DNA of 64,000 nucleotides, taken from NCBI GenBank assembly GCA_033675265.1, contig JAUJYZ010000533.1:151664-215663 (forward strand), given 5' to 3'. Made by a program: the position numbers and the translations under genes. Shown here in pieces: positions 31,297-44,935 of the stretch (positions are counted from its first letter, which is position 1; each line of letters begins with the position of its first letter). The notes beneath the pieces are model-generated. The model was not told the DNA's origin and made no database searches. It saw only the letters and a program-made list of their open reading frames with translations. The DNA comes from Actinostola sp. cb2023. Taxonomy: Eukaryota; Cnidaria; Anthozoa; Actiniaria; Actinostolidae.

Positions 31297-31954
31297 GGAC
31301 GTTCGCGCGCATTGTTCACGCGCATCTTTTGTGCGCATAAAATCAAGGTTCGAATCATCTCGGTCCAGTCCTCTTTCCTCACGTCCAAGATGGCAGCCAG
31401 TCACGCATGTTACGTAGACGATTTTCATCGACTAATATCTCGAGAACGATACCGGTGACCCCCATTTTTTATTTTGTGATTTTACAAAGAATCATAAATG
31501 AATCCCCATGTACCAAATTTAAAGAAAAAAACATGTTTAGATTTTGATAAAAACACGAATTTAGATGAAAACTTCAACCTACCTTCACGCGAAAGAGTCG
31601 TCGATGGCTACGTGGTGACTGTAAACATGAGCCAAAAACTACAGGTTGTTTCTACATATTCACAAATCTTTGTACATAATTTTATTCTATAAACTCTTAG
31701 ATAGCCATTTGAAGAAAATTTTAGCAATCCGTTTAGTTTTTCTACCAAAAAATTCCTGTCATTCTCGACTTTCCGTGGATTGAACGCACGTAATTTTCGA
31801 TCAGAAAAAGGGTATACTTTGAAAAAATCTGGCTCCATAGCGAAGTCGGTGACCCCCATTTTTTATTTGCTCATTTAGCTTCTATAATGATCTTATTTCA
31901 CCATACGAAGTTTCAGGGAAAAAACATGTTTAGTTTTTTTGCCCGCGAACGTCC
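31297..31954. mobile_element. Short inverted-end element in the satellite, copy 1 (658 bp)
   Basis: The ends are GGACGTTCGCGCGC and GCCCGCGAACGTCC, with TTA on both sides of the insertion point in the satellite. Inside, GGTGACCCCCATTTTTTATT occurs twice (31453 and 31847). The 64- and 83-codon frames inside show no recognisable domain. Confidence 0.8.
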
Positions 31955-33476
31955 TTAAGCTACGACAGTCAAGTCGTAGAAGACCGCACACCTACGATTA
32001 AGCTACGACAGTCAAGTCATAGAACACCGCACACCAACGATTAAGCTACGACAGCCAATTCGTAGAAGACCGCACATCTACGATTAATATATGACAGACA
32101 AGTCGTAGAAGACCGCACATCTACGATTAAGATACGACAGTCAGGTCGTAGAAGATCGCACACCTACGATTAAGCTTCGACAGTCAAGTCGTAGAAGACC
32201 ACACAACTACGATTTAAGATATGACAGACAAATCGTAGAAGACCGCACACTTACGATGAAGCTACGACAGTCAAGTCGTAGAAGACCGCACATCTACGAT
32301 TAAGCTACGACAGTCAATTCGTAGAAGACCACACATGGACCCACACACCTACGATTAAGCTACGACTGTCAAGTCGTAGTAGACCGCACACCTACGATTA
32401 AGGTACGACAGTCAAGTCGTAGAAGACCGCACAACTACGATTAAGATATGACAGACAAGTCGTAGAAGACCGCACACTTACGATTAAGCTACGACAGTCA
32501 AGTCGTAGAAGACCGCACACCTACGATTAAGCTACGACAGTCAAGTCGTAGTAGACCGCACACCTACAATTAAGCTACGACTGTCAAGTCGTAGAAGACC
32601 GCACACCTACGATTAAGGTACGACAGTCAAGTCGTAGAAGACCGCACAAGTACGATTAAGCTACGACAGTCAAGTCGTAGAAGACCGCACACCTACAATT
32701 AAGCTACGACAGTCAAGTCGTAGTAGACCGCACACCTACAATTAAGCTACCACAGACCAGTCGTAGTAGACCGCACACCTACGATTAAGCTACGACAGTC
32801 AAGTCATAGAACACCGCACACCAACGATTAAGCTACGACAGCCAATTCGTAGAAGACCGCACATCTACGATTAATATATGACAGACAAGTCGTAGAAGAC
32901 CGCACATCTACGATTAAGATACGACAGTCAGGTCGTAGAAGACCGCACACCTACGATTAAGCTTCGACAGTCAAGTCGTAGAAGACCACACAACTACGAT
33001 TAAGATATGACAGACAAATCGTAGAAGACCGCACACTTACGATGAAGCTACGACAGTCAAGTCGTAGAAGACCGCACACCTACGATTAAGCTACGACTGT
33101 CAAGTCGTAGTAGACCGCACACCTACGATTAAGGTACGACAGTCAAGTCGTAGAAGACCGCACACCTACGATTAAGATATGACAGACAAGTTGTAGAAGA
33201 CCGCACACTTACGATTAAGCTACGACAGTCAAGTCGTAGAAGACCGCACACCTACGATTAAGCTACGACAGTCAAGTCGTAGTAGACCGCACACCTACAA
33301 TTAAGCTACGACTGTCAAGTCGTAGAAGACCGCACACCTACGATTAAGCTACGACAGTCAAGTCGTAGAAGACCACACACCTACGATTAAGCTACGACAG
33401 TCAAGTCGTAGAAGACCGCACATCTACGATTAAGCTACGACGGTCAGGTCGTAGAAGACCGCACATCTACAATTAT

Positions 33477-34134
33477 GGACGTTCGCGCGCATTGTTCACG
33501 CGCATCTTTTGTGCGCATAAAATCAAGGTTCGAATCATCTCGGTCCAGTCCTCTTTCCTCACGTCCAAGATGGCAGCCAGTCACGCATGTTACGTAGACG
33601 ATTTTCATCGGCTAATATCTCGAGAACGATACCGGTGACCCCCATTTTTTATTTTGTGATTTTACAAAGAATCATAAATGAATCCCCATGTACCAAATTT
33701 AAAGAAAAAAACATGTTTAGATTTTGATAAAAACACGAATTTAGATGAAAACTTCAACCTACCTTCACGCGAAAGAGTCGTCGATGGCTACGTGGTGACT
33801 GTAAACATGAGCCAAAAACTACAGGTTGTTTCTACATATTCACAAATCTTTGTACATAATTTTATTCTATAAACTCTTAGATAGCCATTTGAAGAAAATT
33901 TTAGCAATCCGTTTAGTTTTTCTACCAAAAAATTCCTGTCATTCTCGACTTTCCGTGGATTGAACGCACGTAATTTTCGATCAGAAAAAGGGTATGCTTT
34001 GAAAAAATCTGGCTCCATAGCGAAGTCGGTGACCCCCATTTTTTATTTGCTCATTTAGCTTCTATAATGATCTTATTTCACCATACGAAGTTTCAGGGAA
34101 AAAACATGTTTAGTTTTTTTGCCCGCGAACGTCC
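33477..34134. mobile_element. Short inverted-end element in the satellite, copy 2 (658 bp)
   Basis: Differs from copy 1 by only a few bases and lies exactly 2,180 bases downstream within the same satellite variants. It was therefore carried by a block duplication rather than a new insertion. Confidence 0.85.
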
Positions 34135-36715
34135 TTAAGCTACGACAGTCAAGTCGTAGAAGACCGCACACCTACGATTAAGCTACGACAGTTAAGTCAT
34201 AGAACACCGCACACCAACGATTAAGCTACGACAGCCAATTCGTAGAAGACCGCACATCTACGATTAATATATGACAGACAAGTCGTAGAAGACCGCACAT
34301 CTACGATTAAGATACGACAGTCAGGTCGTAGAAGACCGCACACCTACGATTAAGCTTCGACAGTCAAGTCGTAGAAGACCACACAACTACGATTAAGATA
34401 TGACAGACAAATCGTAGAAGACCGCACACTTACGATGAAGCTACGACAGTCAAGTCGTAGAAGACCGCACATCTACGATTAAGCTACGACAGTCAATTCG
34501 TAGAAGACCACACATGGACCCACACACCTACGATTAAGCTACGACTGTCAAGTCGTAGTAGACCGCACACCTACGATTAAGGTACGACAGTCAAGTCGTA
34601 GAAGACCGCACAACTACGATTAAGATATGACAGACAAGTCGTAGAAGACCGCACACTTACGATTAAGCTACGACAGTCAAGTCGTAGAAGACCGCACACC
34701 TACGATTAAGCTACAGTCGACAGTCAAGTCGTAGTAGACCGCACACCTACAATTAAGCTACGACTGTCAAGTCGTAGAAGACCGCACACCTACGATTAAG
34801 GTACGACAGTCAAGTCGTAGAAGACCGCACAAGTACGATTAAGCTACGACAGTCAAGTCGTAGAAGACCGCACACCTACAATTAAGCTACGACAGTCAAG
34901 TCGTAGTAGACCGCACACCTACAATTAAGCTACCACAGACAAGTCGTAGTAGACCGCACACCTACAATTAAGCTACGACAGTCAAGTCGTAGAAGACCGC
35001 ACATCTACGATTAAGATACGACAGTCAAGTCGTAGAAGACCGCACACCTACGATTAAGCTTCGACAGTCAAGTCGTAGAAGACCACACACCTACGATTAA
35101 GCTACGACTGTCATGTCGTAATAGACCGCACACCTACGATTAAGCTACAACAGTCAAGTCGTAGAAGACCGCACAACTACGATTAAGATATGACAGACAA
35201 GTCGTAGAAGACCGCACACTTACGATGAAGCTACGACAGTCAAGTCGTAGAAGACCGCACATCTACGATTAAGCTACGACAGTCAATTCGTAGAAGACCA
35301 CACATGGACCCACACACCTACGATTAAGCTACGACTGTCAAGTCGTAGTAGACCGCACACCTACGATTAAGGTACGACAGTCAAGTCGTAGAAGACCGCA
35401 CAACTACGATTAAGATATGACAGACAAGTCGTAGAAGACCGCACACTTACGATTAAGCTTCGACAGTCAAGTCGTAGAAGACCGCACACCTACGATTAAG
35501 GTACGACAGTCAAGTCGTAGAAGACCGCACAAGTACGATTAAGCTACGACAGTCAAGTCGTAGAAGACCGCACACCTACGATTAAGGTACGACAGTCAAG
35601 TCGTAGAAGACCGCACAAGTACGATTAAGCTACGACAGTCAAGTCGTAGAAGACCGCACACCTACAATTAAGCTACGACAGTCAAGTCGTAGTAGACCGC
35701 ACACCTACAATTAAGCTACCACAGACAAGTCGTAGTAGACCGCACACCTACAATTAAGCTACGACAGTCAAGTCGTAGAAGACCGCACATCTACGATTAA
35801 GATACGACAGTCAAGTCGTAGAAGACCGCACACCTACGATTAAGCTTCGACAGTCAAGTCGTAGAAGACCACACACCTACGATTAAGCTACGACTGTCAT
35901 GTCGTAGTAGACCGCACACCTACGATTAAGCTACAACAGTCAAGTCGTAGAAGACCGCACAACTACGATTAAGATATGACAGACAAGTCGTAGAAGACCG
36001 CACACTTACGATGAAGCTACGACAGTCAAGTCGTAGAAGACCGCACATCTACGATTAAGCTACGACAGTCAATTCGTAGAAGACCACACATGGACCCACA
36101 CACCTACGATTAAGCTACGACTGTCAAGTCGTAGTAGACCGCACACCTACGATTAAGGTACGACAGTCAAGTCGTAGAAGACCGCACAACTACGATTAAG
36201 ATATGACAGACAAGTCGTAGAAGACCTCACACTTACGATTAAGCTTCGACAGTCAAGTCGTAGAAGACCGCACACCTACGATTAAGGTACGACAGTCAAG
36301 TCGTAGAAGACCGCACAAGTACGATTAAGCTACGACAGTCAAGTCGTAGAAGACCGCACACCTACAATTAAGCTACGACAGTCAAGTCGTAGAAGACCGC
36401 AGAACTACAATTAAGATATGACAGACAAGTCGTAGAAGACCGCACACCTACGATTAAGCTACGACAGTCAAGTCGTAGAAGACCGCACACCTACAATTAA
36501 GCTACGACAGTCAAGTCGTAGAAGACCGCAGAACTACAATTAAGATATGACAGACAAGTCGTAGAAGACCTCACACCTACGATTAAGCTACGACAGTCAA
36601 GTCGTAGAAGACCGCAGAACTACAATTAAGATATGACAGACAAGTCGTAGAAGACCGCACACCTACGATTAAGCTACGACAGTCAAGTCGTAGAAGACCG
36701 CACACCTACAATTAA

Positions 36716-37155
<440 letters not shown>

Positions 37156-37295
37156 ACTAAATTTGAAATGCTCGCTTAGAATGTTACTTGGACTGTTCAA
37201 TAACAATTAACTAATGATATTAAAATATGATAATGACAATAATAACATACATGAAAAAAATACTCGATTCTGATTGGCTTAGAACAGTGCAGTTG

Positions 37296-37329
37296 AAAAG
37301 TAATTTGCACTGCAGTGCAAATTACTTTT
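37296..37329. repeat. 34-bp palindrome
   Basis: AAAAGTAATTTGCAC followed by TGCA and its inverse: a perfect hairpin. Confidence 0.85.
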
Positions 37330-37350
37330 TTTCATAAATATTATTAATTG

Positions 37351-37485
37351 GTAATCATACGATTTCTCGTTCAATTTGGAATAATTTGCACTCGTGTGTT
37401 TTTCAAAGAGCTCAAATTTGATTCTCTTTGAAAAACCCACTCGTGCAAATTATTTTCCAAATTGAACTCGAAACCGTATGATTAC
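37351..37485. mobile_element. Foldback element, 135 bp
   Basis: GTAATCATACGATTTCTCGT to TTTTTCAAAGAG is the inverse of CTCTTTGAAAAA to CGTATGATTAC, with a centre near 37418. Its ends carry GTGCAAATTA related to the palindrome just upstream. Confidence 0.85.
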
Positions 37486-37486
37486 T

Positions 37487-37567
37487 ACTACTAATAATAA
37501 TAACAATAATAATAATAATAACAATAATAATAATAATAACAATAATAATAATAATAATAATGATAAC

Positions 37568-37605
<38 letters not shown>

Positions 37606-37686
37606 GAATAATAATAATAATAAACAATAATAATAATAATAATAATGATAACAATAAGAATAATAATAATAATAATAATAAACAAC

Positions 37687-37734
<48 letters not shown>

Positions 37735-37735
37735 C
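37487..37735. repeat. AAT microsatellite
   Basis: AAT runs with AAC and GAT interruptions, ending just before the last exon. Confidence 0.97.
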
Positions 37736-37759
37736 CATTAAAGCTCATCTATTTTACAG

Positions 37760-38265
37760 GTATACAAGTATTGGGGAGAGGCGTGTGGAGTAGTTCTGCG
37801 ATATGGAACTATAATGGAAAGTACGACAAACTGGTGTTCCATTCCAACGCCAACCTAACTCTCTTCGCCATCTGTGTATCTGACGCTCACACTAATTCTG
37901 TCTGTTCGTTAACCTCAAAAGTGCGTAAGGAAGGTACCACAACGTACTTAGCTACTTTAAGCTTGGTAAATGTAGTTTGTAGCAAGCAGCAGGAGCGTCG
38001 AGTGATCTGTCCTCGGTTTAGAGCTCCCATACGACTGAATGCAGCGGTTCGATATATTGTAGAGCTCACAATGACCAGCAGTACAAATAATTTACGAAAA
38101 AGAGTGAATGCTGTCGGGACTAGAACGAGCACCCTCCCCGATAATTCAAACTCTGTTACTTTCACCTACGAAACAGTCGCTGCTGCTGAGCTCGCTGATT
38201 CAACCGGCACGACGGTCAGCTATGGAGGCATTCCTGGAATTGTTGTTCAATTTGCGCACGACTAA
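37760..38265 (+). CDS. Host gene last exon: PHR-like domain and stop
   Basis: ATTTTACAG precedes 37760. Entered in phase 1, like the preceding EGF exon, it is open for 168 codons to the TAA at 38263-38265. It reads RGVWSSSAIWNYNGKYDKLV and FHSNANLTLFAICVSDAHT, then RFRAPIRLNAAVRYIVELTM, and ends with GTTVSYGGIPGIVVQFAHD. The G-x-W, W-x-Y-x-G-x-x-D-x-L-x-F, P-I-R-L-x-x-x-V-R-Y and G-x-I-P-x-I-x-x-x-F pattern matches the PHR fold of PAM/Highwire and BTBD proteins. PHR domains are normally intracellular, so one at the end of an F5/8C-EGF chain is unusual. The last about 65 bases are repeated 20 times downstream. Confidence 0.72.
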
Positions 38266-39553
38266 TCAACCCGGCACGACGGTCAACTATGGAGGCATTC
38301 CTGGAATTGCTGTTCAATTTGCGCACGACTAATCAACCCGGCACGACGGGCAGCTTTGGAGGCATTCCTGGAATTGTTGTTCAATTTTCGCACAACTAAT
38401 AAACCCGGCACGACGGTCAGCTATGGAGGCATTCCTGGAATTGTTGTTTAATTTTCGCACAACTAATAAACCCGGCACGACGGTCAGCTATGGAGGCATT
38501 CCTGGAATTGGTGTTCAATCTGCGCACGACTAATCAACCCGGCACAACGGTCAGCTATGGAGGCATTCCTGGAATTGGTGTTCAATCTACGCACGACTAA
38601 TCAACCCGGCACGACGGTCAGCTATGGAGGCATTCCTGGAATTGTTGTTCAATTTGCGCACAACTAATAAACCCGGCACGATAGTCAGCTATGGAGGCAT
38701 TCCTGGAATTGTTGTTCAATTTGCGCACAACTAATAAACCCGGCACGATGGTCAGCTATGGAGGCATTCCTGGAATTGCTGTTCAATCTGCGCACGACTA
38801 ATCAATCCGGCACGAGGGTCAGCTATGGAGGCATTCCTGGAATTGGTGTTCAATTTGCGCACGACTAATCTACCCGGCACGACGGTCAGCTATGGAGGCA
38901 TTCCTGGAATTGTTGTTCAACATGCGCACGACTAATCAACCCGGCACGACGGTCAGCTATGGAGGCATTCCTGGAATTGTTGTTCAACATGCGCACGACT
39001 AATCAACCCGGCACGATGGTCAGCTATGGAGGCATTCCTGGAATTGTTGTTCAACTTGCGCACGACTAATCTACACGGCACGACGGTCAGCTATGGAGGC
39101 ATTCCTGGAATTGTTGTTCAACATGCGCACAACTAATCAAACCGGCACGACGATCAGCTATAGAGGCATTCCTGGAATTGTTGTTAAATTTGCGCACGAC
39201 TAATCAAACCGGCAGGACGGTCAGCTAAGGAGGCATTCCTGGAATTGTTGTTCAATTTGCGCACGACTAATCAACCCGGCACGACGGTCAGCTATGGAGG
39301 CATTCCTGGAATTGTTGTTCAATTTGCGCACGACTAATCAAACCGGCACGACGGTCAGCTAAGGAGGCATTCCTGGAATTGTTGTTCAATTTGCGCACGA
39401 CTAATCAAACCGGCACGACGGTCAGCTAAGGAGGCATTCCTGGAATTGTTGTTCAATTTGCGCACGACTAATCAACCCGGCACGACGGTCCGCTATGGAG
39501 GCATTCCTGGAATTGGTGTTCAATTTGCGCACGACTAATCAAACCGGCACGAC
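38200..39553. repeat. 67-bp tandem repeat derived from the last coding bases, about 20 copies
   Basis: The unit is CAACCCGGCACGACGGTCAG, then CTATGGAGGCATTCCTGGAA, then TTGTTGTTCAATTTGCGCAC, then GACTAAT. The first copy is the end of the PHR exon including its stop; the rest would form its 3' UTR. Since 67 is not a multiple of three, later copies are not readable in one frame. Confidence 0.95.
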
Positions 39554-40726
39554 TGTTGAATTCGAACTATTTTGATCACGATGTAAGAAGTGCGATTTTT
39601 TGCAACATTTAAATATACTGCTAACAAGCTTGGTGTAAGTGTCCTAATCATGTATAACTGCATTTTATTTCCCTGGGATCATTTTTGCGGCGGTACACGA
39701 TCCAAATTATTATCACAATATAGTTGATTTCGCGGGCGTTTACTGGATATTTTCACGAGTCTTGCCGTATTTTGACGAGCCATAGGTGATTTTGGCCCGA
39801 GCTAGACTCATTTTTGCCAGAGCCTCCGGGCGAATTGAAGTGCAATGCGATCTTACTACTGGACACACGTTGAAATCGTACACGTCGCCCGGGGATATGG
39901 TAATATTGCGCACAATGTTGCGCCGTGTGTCTGTACCTTTATAATGTATGAAAAAAAAAAATTCTCAATTAGGAATAATTCACCAACTCTCCCGCCGCGT
40001 ACATAGCTACACATTTCCAAAAATAGGGGCCTTGCGCGATATAGGATGGCGCGATACTGGTAACGACAAGGGTCTCACGTGACCATCTTGGCAACACATG
40101 TATAAATGATTGGTGTTTTGTATAATTCGCCATCCATCGGACAGGCGAAGATGAATAGTACCAATATTAATATTCCAAGCATCTTTCATGGTTCCAACAT
40201 TATGGACAGACAGATAGATCGTTGAAGAGCCATCTGTCAGAGCATAGAAGAGCACAACTTGAGCATCTCAATAGTGCAGCATGCCAACAACTTTCTTGAT
40301 TCAGTAGAGTAACACAGCATTTGAACTGGTCCTGAGAGACTTTCAGCTGTGCTTGCTGGCGGCGTTCTGCAAAGAGAAAACATCTCGCCGCTTGATGAAC
40401 TGATAAAATGAGACCTGAACCTACTTCAGTTTACTGACATTAGCCGGAAATTTGGAGGCTAGCTAACCCTTCCCCTCCCTCCCCCTCCCCCTATATAAGG
40501 GGGGGGGGGGGGTACTTCCAATAATTACATGATATATAAATGTATGTGCGGCGGTCCAGGGTCCAGGTTTTGGGCCATTTTATTCTCTAACAACGTTGCG
40601 TGACGGAACTAAAGACGGAACTAAAGACGGACTACTCGAAAGGGGGCGTTTATTAGAATAGGCACGAAAAACAAACGCTGATCTTGAAAGATTCCTGTTT
40701 TTATTCTTTAAATGTCTACAACTGAC
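39554..40726. other. No gene seen downstream of the host gene
   Basis: Mixed sequence with no recognised coding or repeat unit except a G15 run at about 40500-40512. A cluster of AATAAA-like sites that could end the host transcript is not distinctive. Confidence 0.5.
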
Positions 40727-40975
40727 TAGCCTGCGTGGCGGCCCAAAGGGTACGGATCGGAGGGATTAGGGATCGGAAGGGATCGGAGGGGGAAACGAAC
40801 TGAGGAGAGGAGGGGAAAAGGGGGGGGGCGTTCGGTAAAATCAAGGGTCTTCGCTGCATGCCCTCCCTCCCCCTCTCTCCCCATTCCCCCTCCTTTTCCC
40901 CTCCTCTCCTCAGTCCCCTTCCCCTCCGATCCCTAGTCCCTCCGATCCGTACCCTTTGGGCCGCCACGCAGGCTA
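40727..40975. mobile_element. hAT-like MITE, 249 bp, 8-bp duplication
   Basis: The ends TAGCCTGCGTGGCGGCCC and the inverse are flanked by CAACTGAC on both sides (40719-40726 and 40976-40983). Inverted repeats run about 95 bases inward and are GGATCGGAGGG-rich. An 8-bp duplication is the hAT size. The 96-codon frame on the minus strand is incidental. Confidence 0.9.
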
Positions 40976-41129
40976 CAACTGACTCATTACCGCTTATGTT
41001 TTTCATCGTATTTGAATAACGTGGTATCGGCGTTTCGTAAAACTCCGCATGAACAACAGTCAGACGTAAAGGTGTTAGAGTGTTAATCTGGCAAAATATC
41101 CTGACGACTGCATCGTATTAGATCGTATC

Positions 41130-41375
41130 TGGAAAATTCGTGAATCCAGGGTTTTTTATTTGGAAAATTCATAAATCCAGGTTTTCTTATTTGGAAAATT
41201 CGTAAATCCAGGGTTTTTTATTTGGAAAATTCGTAAATCCAGGGTTTTTTATTTGGAAAATTCGTAAATCCAGGGTTTTTTATTTGGAAAATTCGTAAAT
41301 CCAGGTTTTTTTATTTGGAAAATTCGTAAATCCAGGTTTTTTTATTTGGAAAATTCGTAAATCCAGGTTTTTGAG
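41130..41375. repeat. 31-bp tandem repeat, about 8 copies
   Basis: The unit is TTTGGAAAATTCGTAAATCC followed by AGGGTTTTTTA. Confidence 0.92.
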
Positions 41376-43348
41376 TGAAATTCCAAAAACAGGGTCCAGG
41401 TCTGAACATCTCGCCGCACATACCAAACCATTTTTTTAACCAAGTATCCCCAAGTTGACTTTTGGTGGACGTCAATCAAACAGTTTCCATGACAATCACA
41501 GCACATTTCCACGTGCATATCCCATTTGACGTAAAATAATGTTCCCGATTGTCCTCTATTACTCGGCGAATGAGTCGAATTTCGGTTGCTCGTTCGTGCC
41601 TTGGACTTTCTACGCGGAGGATCTTTTACTTCGGCTGTGTTTTCGTACAGTCGAATAGCATATGGGCATTTTGTCTGCGCATGCGTCAACAAAGTAAAAT
41701 AACATTGAAGTCTGATGCATTTGTCAGGTGGTAGCTCATTTTAAGGATTTTGTGTCGAAGATCTACTCGTTTCTAAAGTTTAAACGTAATGGAAGTTTAC
41801 ACATTTTTAAAGACAATAAACACTTCTTCCCCTGGGTATATGTTTGGCCGCTGTTATTTCTTTTGATGTCGAGATATTTTGCTTTGAAATGCGACTATGG
41901 TGTTTGGAGTTGGATGTTCAGCGTTGATTATTTCCACAATCAAGTATTCTACAGCAGTGGATGAACGTAAGGTAAGTGTGATGAAAGTAAACTTTTAGAA
42001 TTTTAATGAAATGGTCTTTCAGGTGGACGCGATTTCGAGCCATGGCCCGGTGAATCTTTAGAAGTGTTCAATTTAGATCGAACTTTAACGAGATATTGCT
42101 TGACATTTTTACCGACCCCCAAGTTGGAGATATTTACCACAGCATTCATTCCTTGATATAATTTCAGTTTTTATAGAGAATGCGGCTTCAAAAAATGCCT
42201 TGCTGTCAGATTAAATAGATTCTTCTCACCCTATGCTCGGTGTAATGGCGGAATTGTTGTTTTGTGTTACTGTTCGAAGCTATAGTTCTCTCATATCTTT
42301 GTCTATTTCCTAATTCTAAGTCTTTGAAAGTATAAATGAGAGAACAAACTTTACAGAAAAATTAGTTGTTAAGAAAATTAAAATTTGTTTCCACTGTTTT
42401 GAATTGCAGCATTTTTGCTTACAAGTTGCTGGATTCGCGACGAGCATTCAAGCATTCAAGTCAAATTATCTTTCGATTTCTACCTTCCCCCAAGCTGCTT
42501 ACTGTTACGAAGGCGAAGATTATTCAATAGTCATTCCATTTATCACAATAAATAACTTTTTAAAAATTGCATAGCTCCTGCTATGAATGTTCAAAGTGCA
42601 AGTATACGACGAAGACGGCAGCCATTGTCAGTTTAGCTTGTCATGTCACCTTGCAATATACCGGGCAATGTACACTCATAATGCATCGTAAATACTTGTT
42701 ATGACAACTGCAGCAAGCCTTCAACATTGATAAAATAGAATCCATCATTTTTGAGTTGCATATATTCATATAGGCAAGTTAATAAATAAATATATGAGAT
42801 AGAACTTCGCCATCTTGTTTGTTATTCCTGATATTTAAATTAGCGCGGGATGGCGTGGCATATATGCGCGTGTCAGAGGGTCTTTGTGTTCATGTTGGCA
42901 TTTCACGCATGCGCAGACAATATGCTCTGTTGCGGACGACCGAACGAAGGGGAGATGATTTCTGCTGTACGTAAGATCAGCGGTAGTCCCTTCCAACACG
43001 TTGCTTCTTCGTCGCGTTCGTTTACTTCAACTGGTTACCAGTTTTGATTGGTGTTTATCAAGCGAAATAACCAGGTAAATGTTCTTTTTCACAAATTTAT
43101 CATGCCAAAAGTTTGACGATGGAATACTTGTACAGTCGATCAGATACTGACACAAGGAGACAGCATGTATTTGACTGTCAAATCTCAAATTGAATTTATA
43201 TTTACATTTGAAAGTTAACAAGACGCTCTAGTAGCGTGAAGTCGGACTTTTAACGTTTTTACTGATATACCGTCAAGTTTCGCAAGTTAGCCTCCTCCGC
43301 AGGCATCTCTATAGCTCGGAATACTGAATCGCTATGACAATGACAATA
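41376..43348. other. No gene or clear repeat seen
   Basis: Short frames only, none with a recognisable domain or splice context. No transposon ends identified. Confidence 0.5.
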
Positions 43349-43726
43349 GGGACCTTAAGCATCGAGGATAGGGACGTGAGGACGACGAAGTTCGAATAAA
43401 GTGTTTTGTTGTCTATTGTTTTCATATTTGTTTCTTTTTCCGTGTTTTCCCTAAATTTGCGCCCTCTTTCATGAATGATATCGTCTTTTTGTGGTCCGGT
43501 TGACTAAAAACAACTGAATATCTGCACAAATATCGAACTGACGTTCTCGTTCTCTTTGCATCGTCAAACATAGGCATTTCACGTTGAAGTTTAACACAGA
43601 ACGCCTGAAGTAAGACCAAATCGAGCTCATTTCATACATTCCAACAAGAAGTTATTGAATTTTGTAATTAGCACTATTGTTTCTCTGCCGTCGTCCTCAC
43701 GTCCCCATCCTCGATGCTTAGGTCCC
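43349..43726. mobile_element. MITE with TA duplication, 378 bp
   Basis: GGGACCTTAAGCATCGAGGA followed by GACGTGAGGACGACG, and its inverse at 43689-43726, flanked by TA. The interior is unrelated unique sequence. Confidence 0.85.
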
Positions 43727-44226
43727 TATATAATTATTGACAGTTGCGTGACGAGGGAGACTATTTGTCGGTGAGCATAGATAAGGATTTCGAATCAGTA
43801 CGTACTTGGTACCTCTTGAGGTTGCATCAGTATCAGATCGTTCTGATAACGCCCCTCGTTTGTTCGTTGTTTTTGTTAAATATATCATAGCTCTTCAATT
43901 TCGTCTCTCTTCGAACATCACAAAGTTCCATGTTTTGGTTTGTCCCGCTCAAAAAAGTGTTGAAAAAATCAGGAAAAAAGAAAATTTTCACCTAATAAAT
44001 CATCACAACAATTCTAGGACTATTGTCAGTCATGATGAATCGTGTATGAAAAGGGTCAGTAATATTTTCAACTATTTTTATCGTCTTTTAAGGCAGACGT
44101 ATTCAATTCGCTGGTTGCCAGTTCAACTCTTTAGTGTATATTTTAAAAACAAAGAAAATATATTATAAACGCTTTTCACTTTATAATTTCCCATCTAAAT
44201 AGAAAGAACAGATACTGGGCAAGCAA

Positions 44227-44455
44227 TTACATTCGCCGATCCCCCTCGATCCCGCAATAGTTTCGGAGATACAGAGATTTTAAAATTGGGAATTTTACGG
44301 GTCACGGTAACAAAATGGCGCCACGTTCGGATCGTCTCGACAAACTTCAGTGATATATTGCTTTTCAGTATTCTAGAAAAATCGATGTAGTACACTATGT
44401 GTCTGGCAGGTATGAAGGAGTAATTATGAAGCACATTGATGTGTCCTACTATCAT
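44227..44455. repeat. Dispersed repeat, copy A
   Basis: About 230 bases (TTTCGGAGATACAGAG, AATGGCGCCACGTTCGG, AGGTATGAAGGAGTAAT) recur in direct orientation at 50590-50820 with small changes. Unknown family. Confidence 0.8.
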
Positions 44456-44469
44456 CTTTGATATTTAAC

Positions 44470-44924
44470 AAGACGCTCAATGAGCGTATACTCGGGCTTA
44501 TGACAAGGACAATGTCAGTTGCGTGAGGAGAGACCTGACAATGACTGACAGTTGCGTGACGAGGGAGACTATGTATATATATGTCGAGTTCAATTGATTT
44601 GCATTTGACTTTGAGTTCATTTGATTACCTTTTGACTTTGAGTTCATTTGATTTGCTTTTGATGAGTTCGTGTAAAGGCCCAGTCGAAAACGCTCAACAT
44701 CTTTTAGAGTGGGCCCAGACGAATCGGCGTATGCGACCCGTTTGTGGCGCCATGAATATGCAACCTCAAGTGACCTCAAGTACGTTTAAAGATGTACGAT
44801 ATACGTACCTCGAACAGCCGGAGATCTTTATCGATACTCATCGATACAAATAATCTCTCTCGTCACGCAACTGTCATTGTCATTGTCATATTAAATACCC
44901 GACTATTCGCTCATTGAGCGTCTT
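44470..44924. mobile_element. MITE with nested inverted repeats, 455 bp
   Basis: The outer ends AAGACGCTCAATGAGCG and its inverse (44908-44924) enclose a second inverted pair, ATGACAAGGACAATG...GTTGCGTGA (44500) and TCACGCAACTGTCATTGTC (about 44866). Inside is a triplicated TTTGACTTTGAGTTCATTTG. Confidence 0.75.
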
Positions 44925-44935
44925 CTTCTGTAACA

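Larger units (their letters stand above)
28398..36715. repeat. 43-bp satellite, about 160 copies, hairpin-forming unit
   Basis: The unit is CTACGACAGTCAAGTCGTAG, then AAGACCGCACACCTACGATTAAG minus overlap, 43 bases in total. The first 20 bases form a 7-bp stem (CTACGAC/GTCGTAG) with a 6-base loop. Variants include GATATGACAGACAAG and a CATGGACCCACACA spacer, arranged in higher-order blocks. Two 658-bp elements interrupt it. It fills most of the last intron of the host gene. Confidence 0.97.

Noticed and set aside
31498..34039. 64- and 83-codon frames in both inserted elements
   Set aside because: Their preservation only reflects the recent block duplication. No domain or independent copy is visible.
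28398..36715. CRISPR-like array of regular repeats
   Set aside because: Units are contiguous 43-mers without unique spacers, and the context is an animal intron. It is satellite DNA.
40716..41006. 96-codon arginine-rich frame
   Set aside because: It lies across the inverted arms of a MITE and has purine-rich composition.
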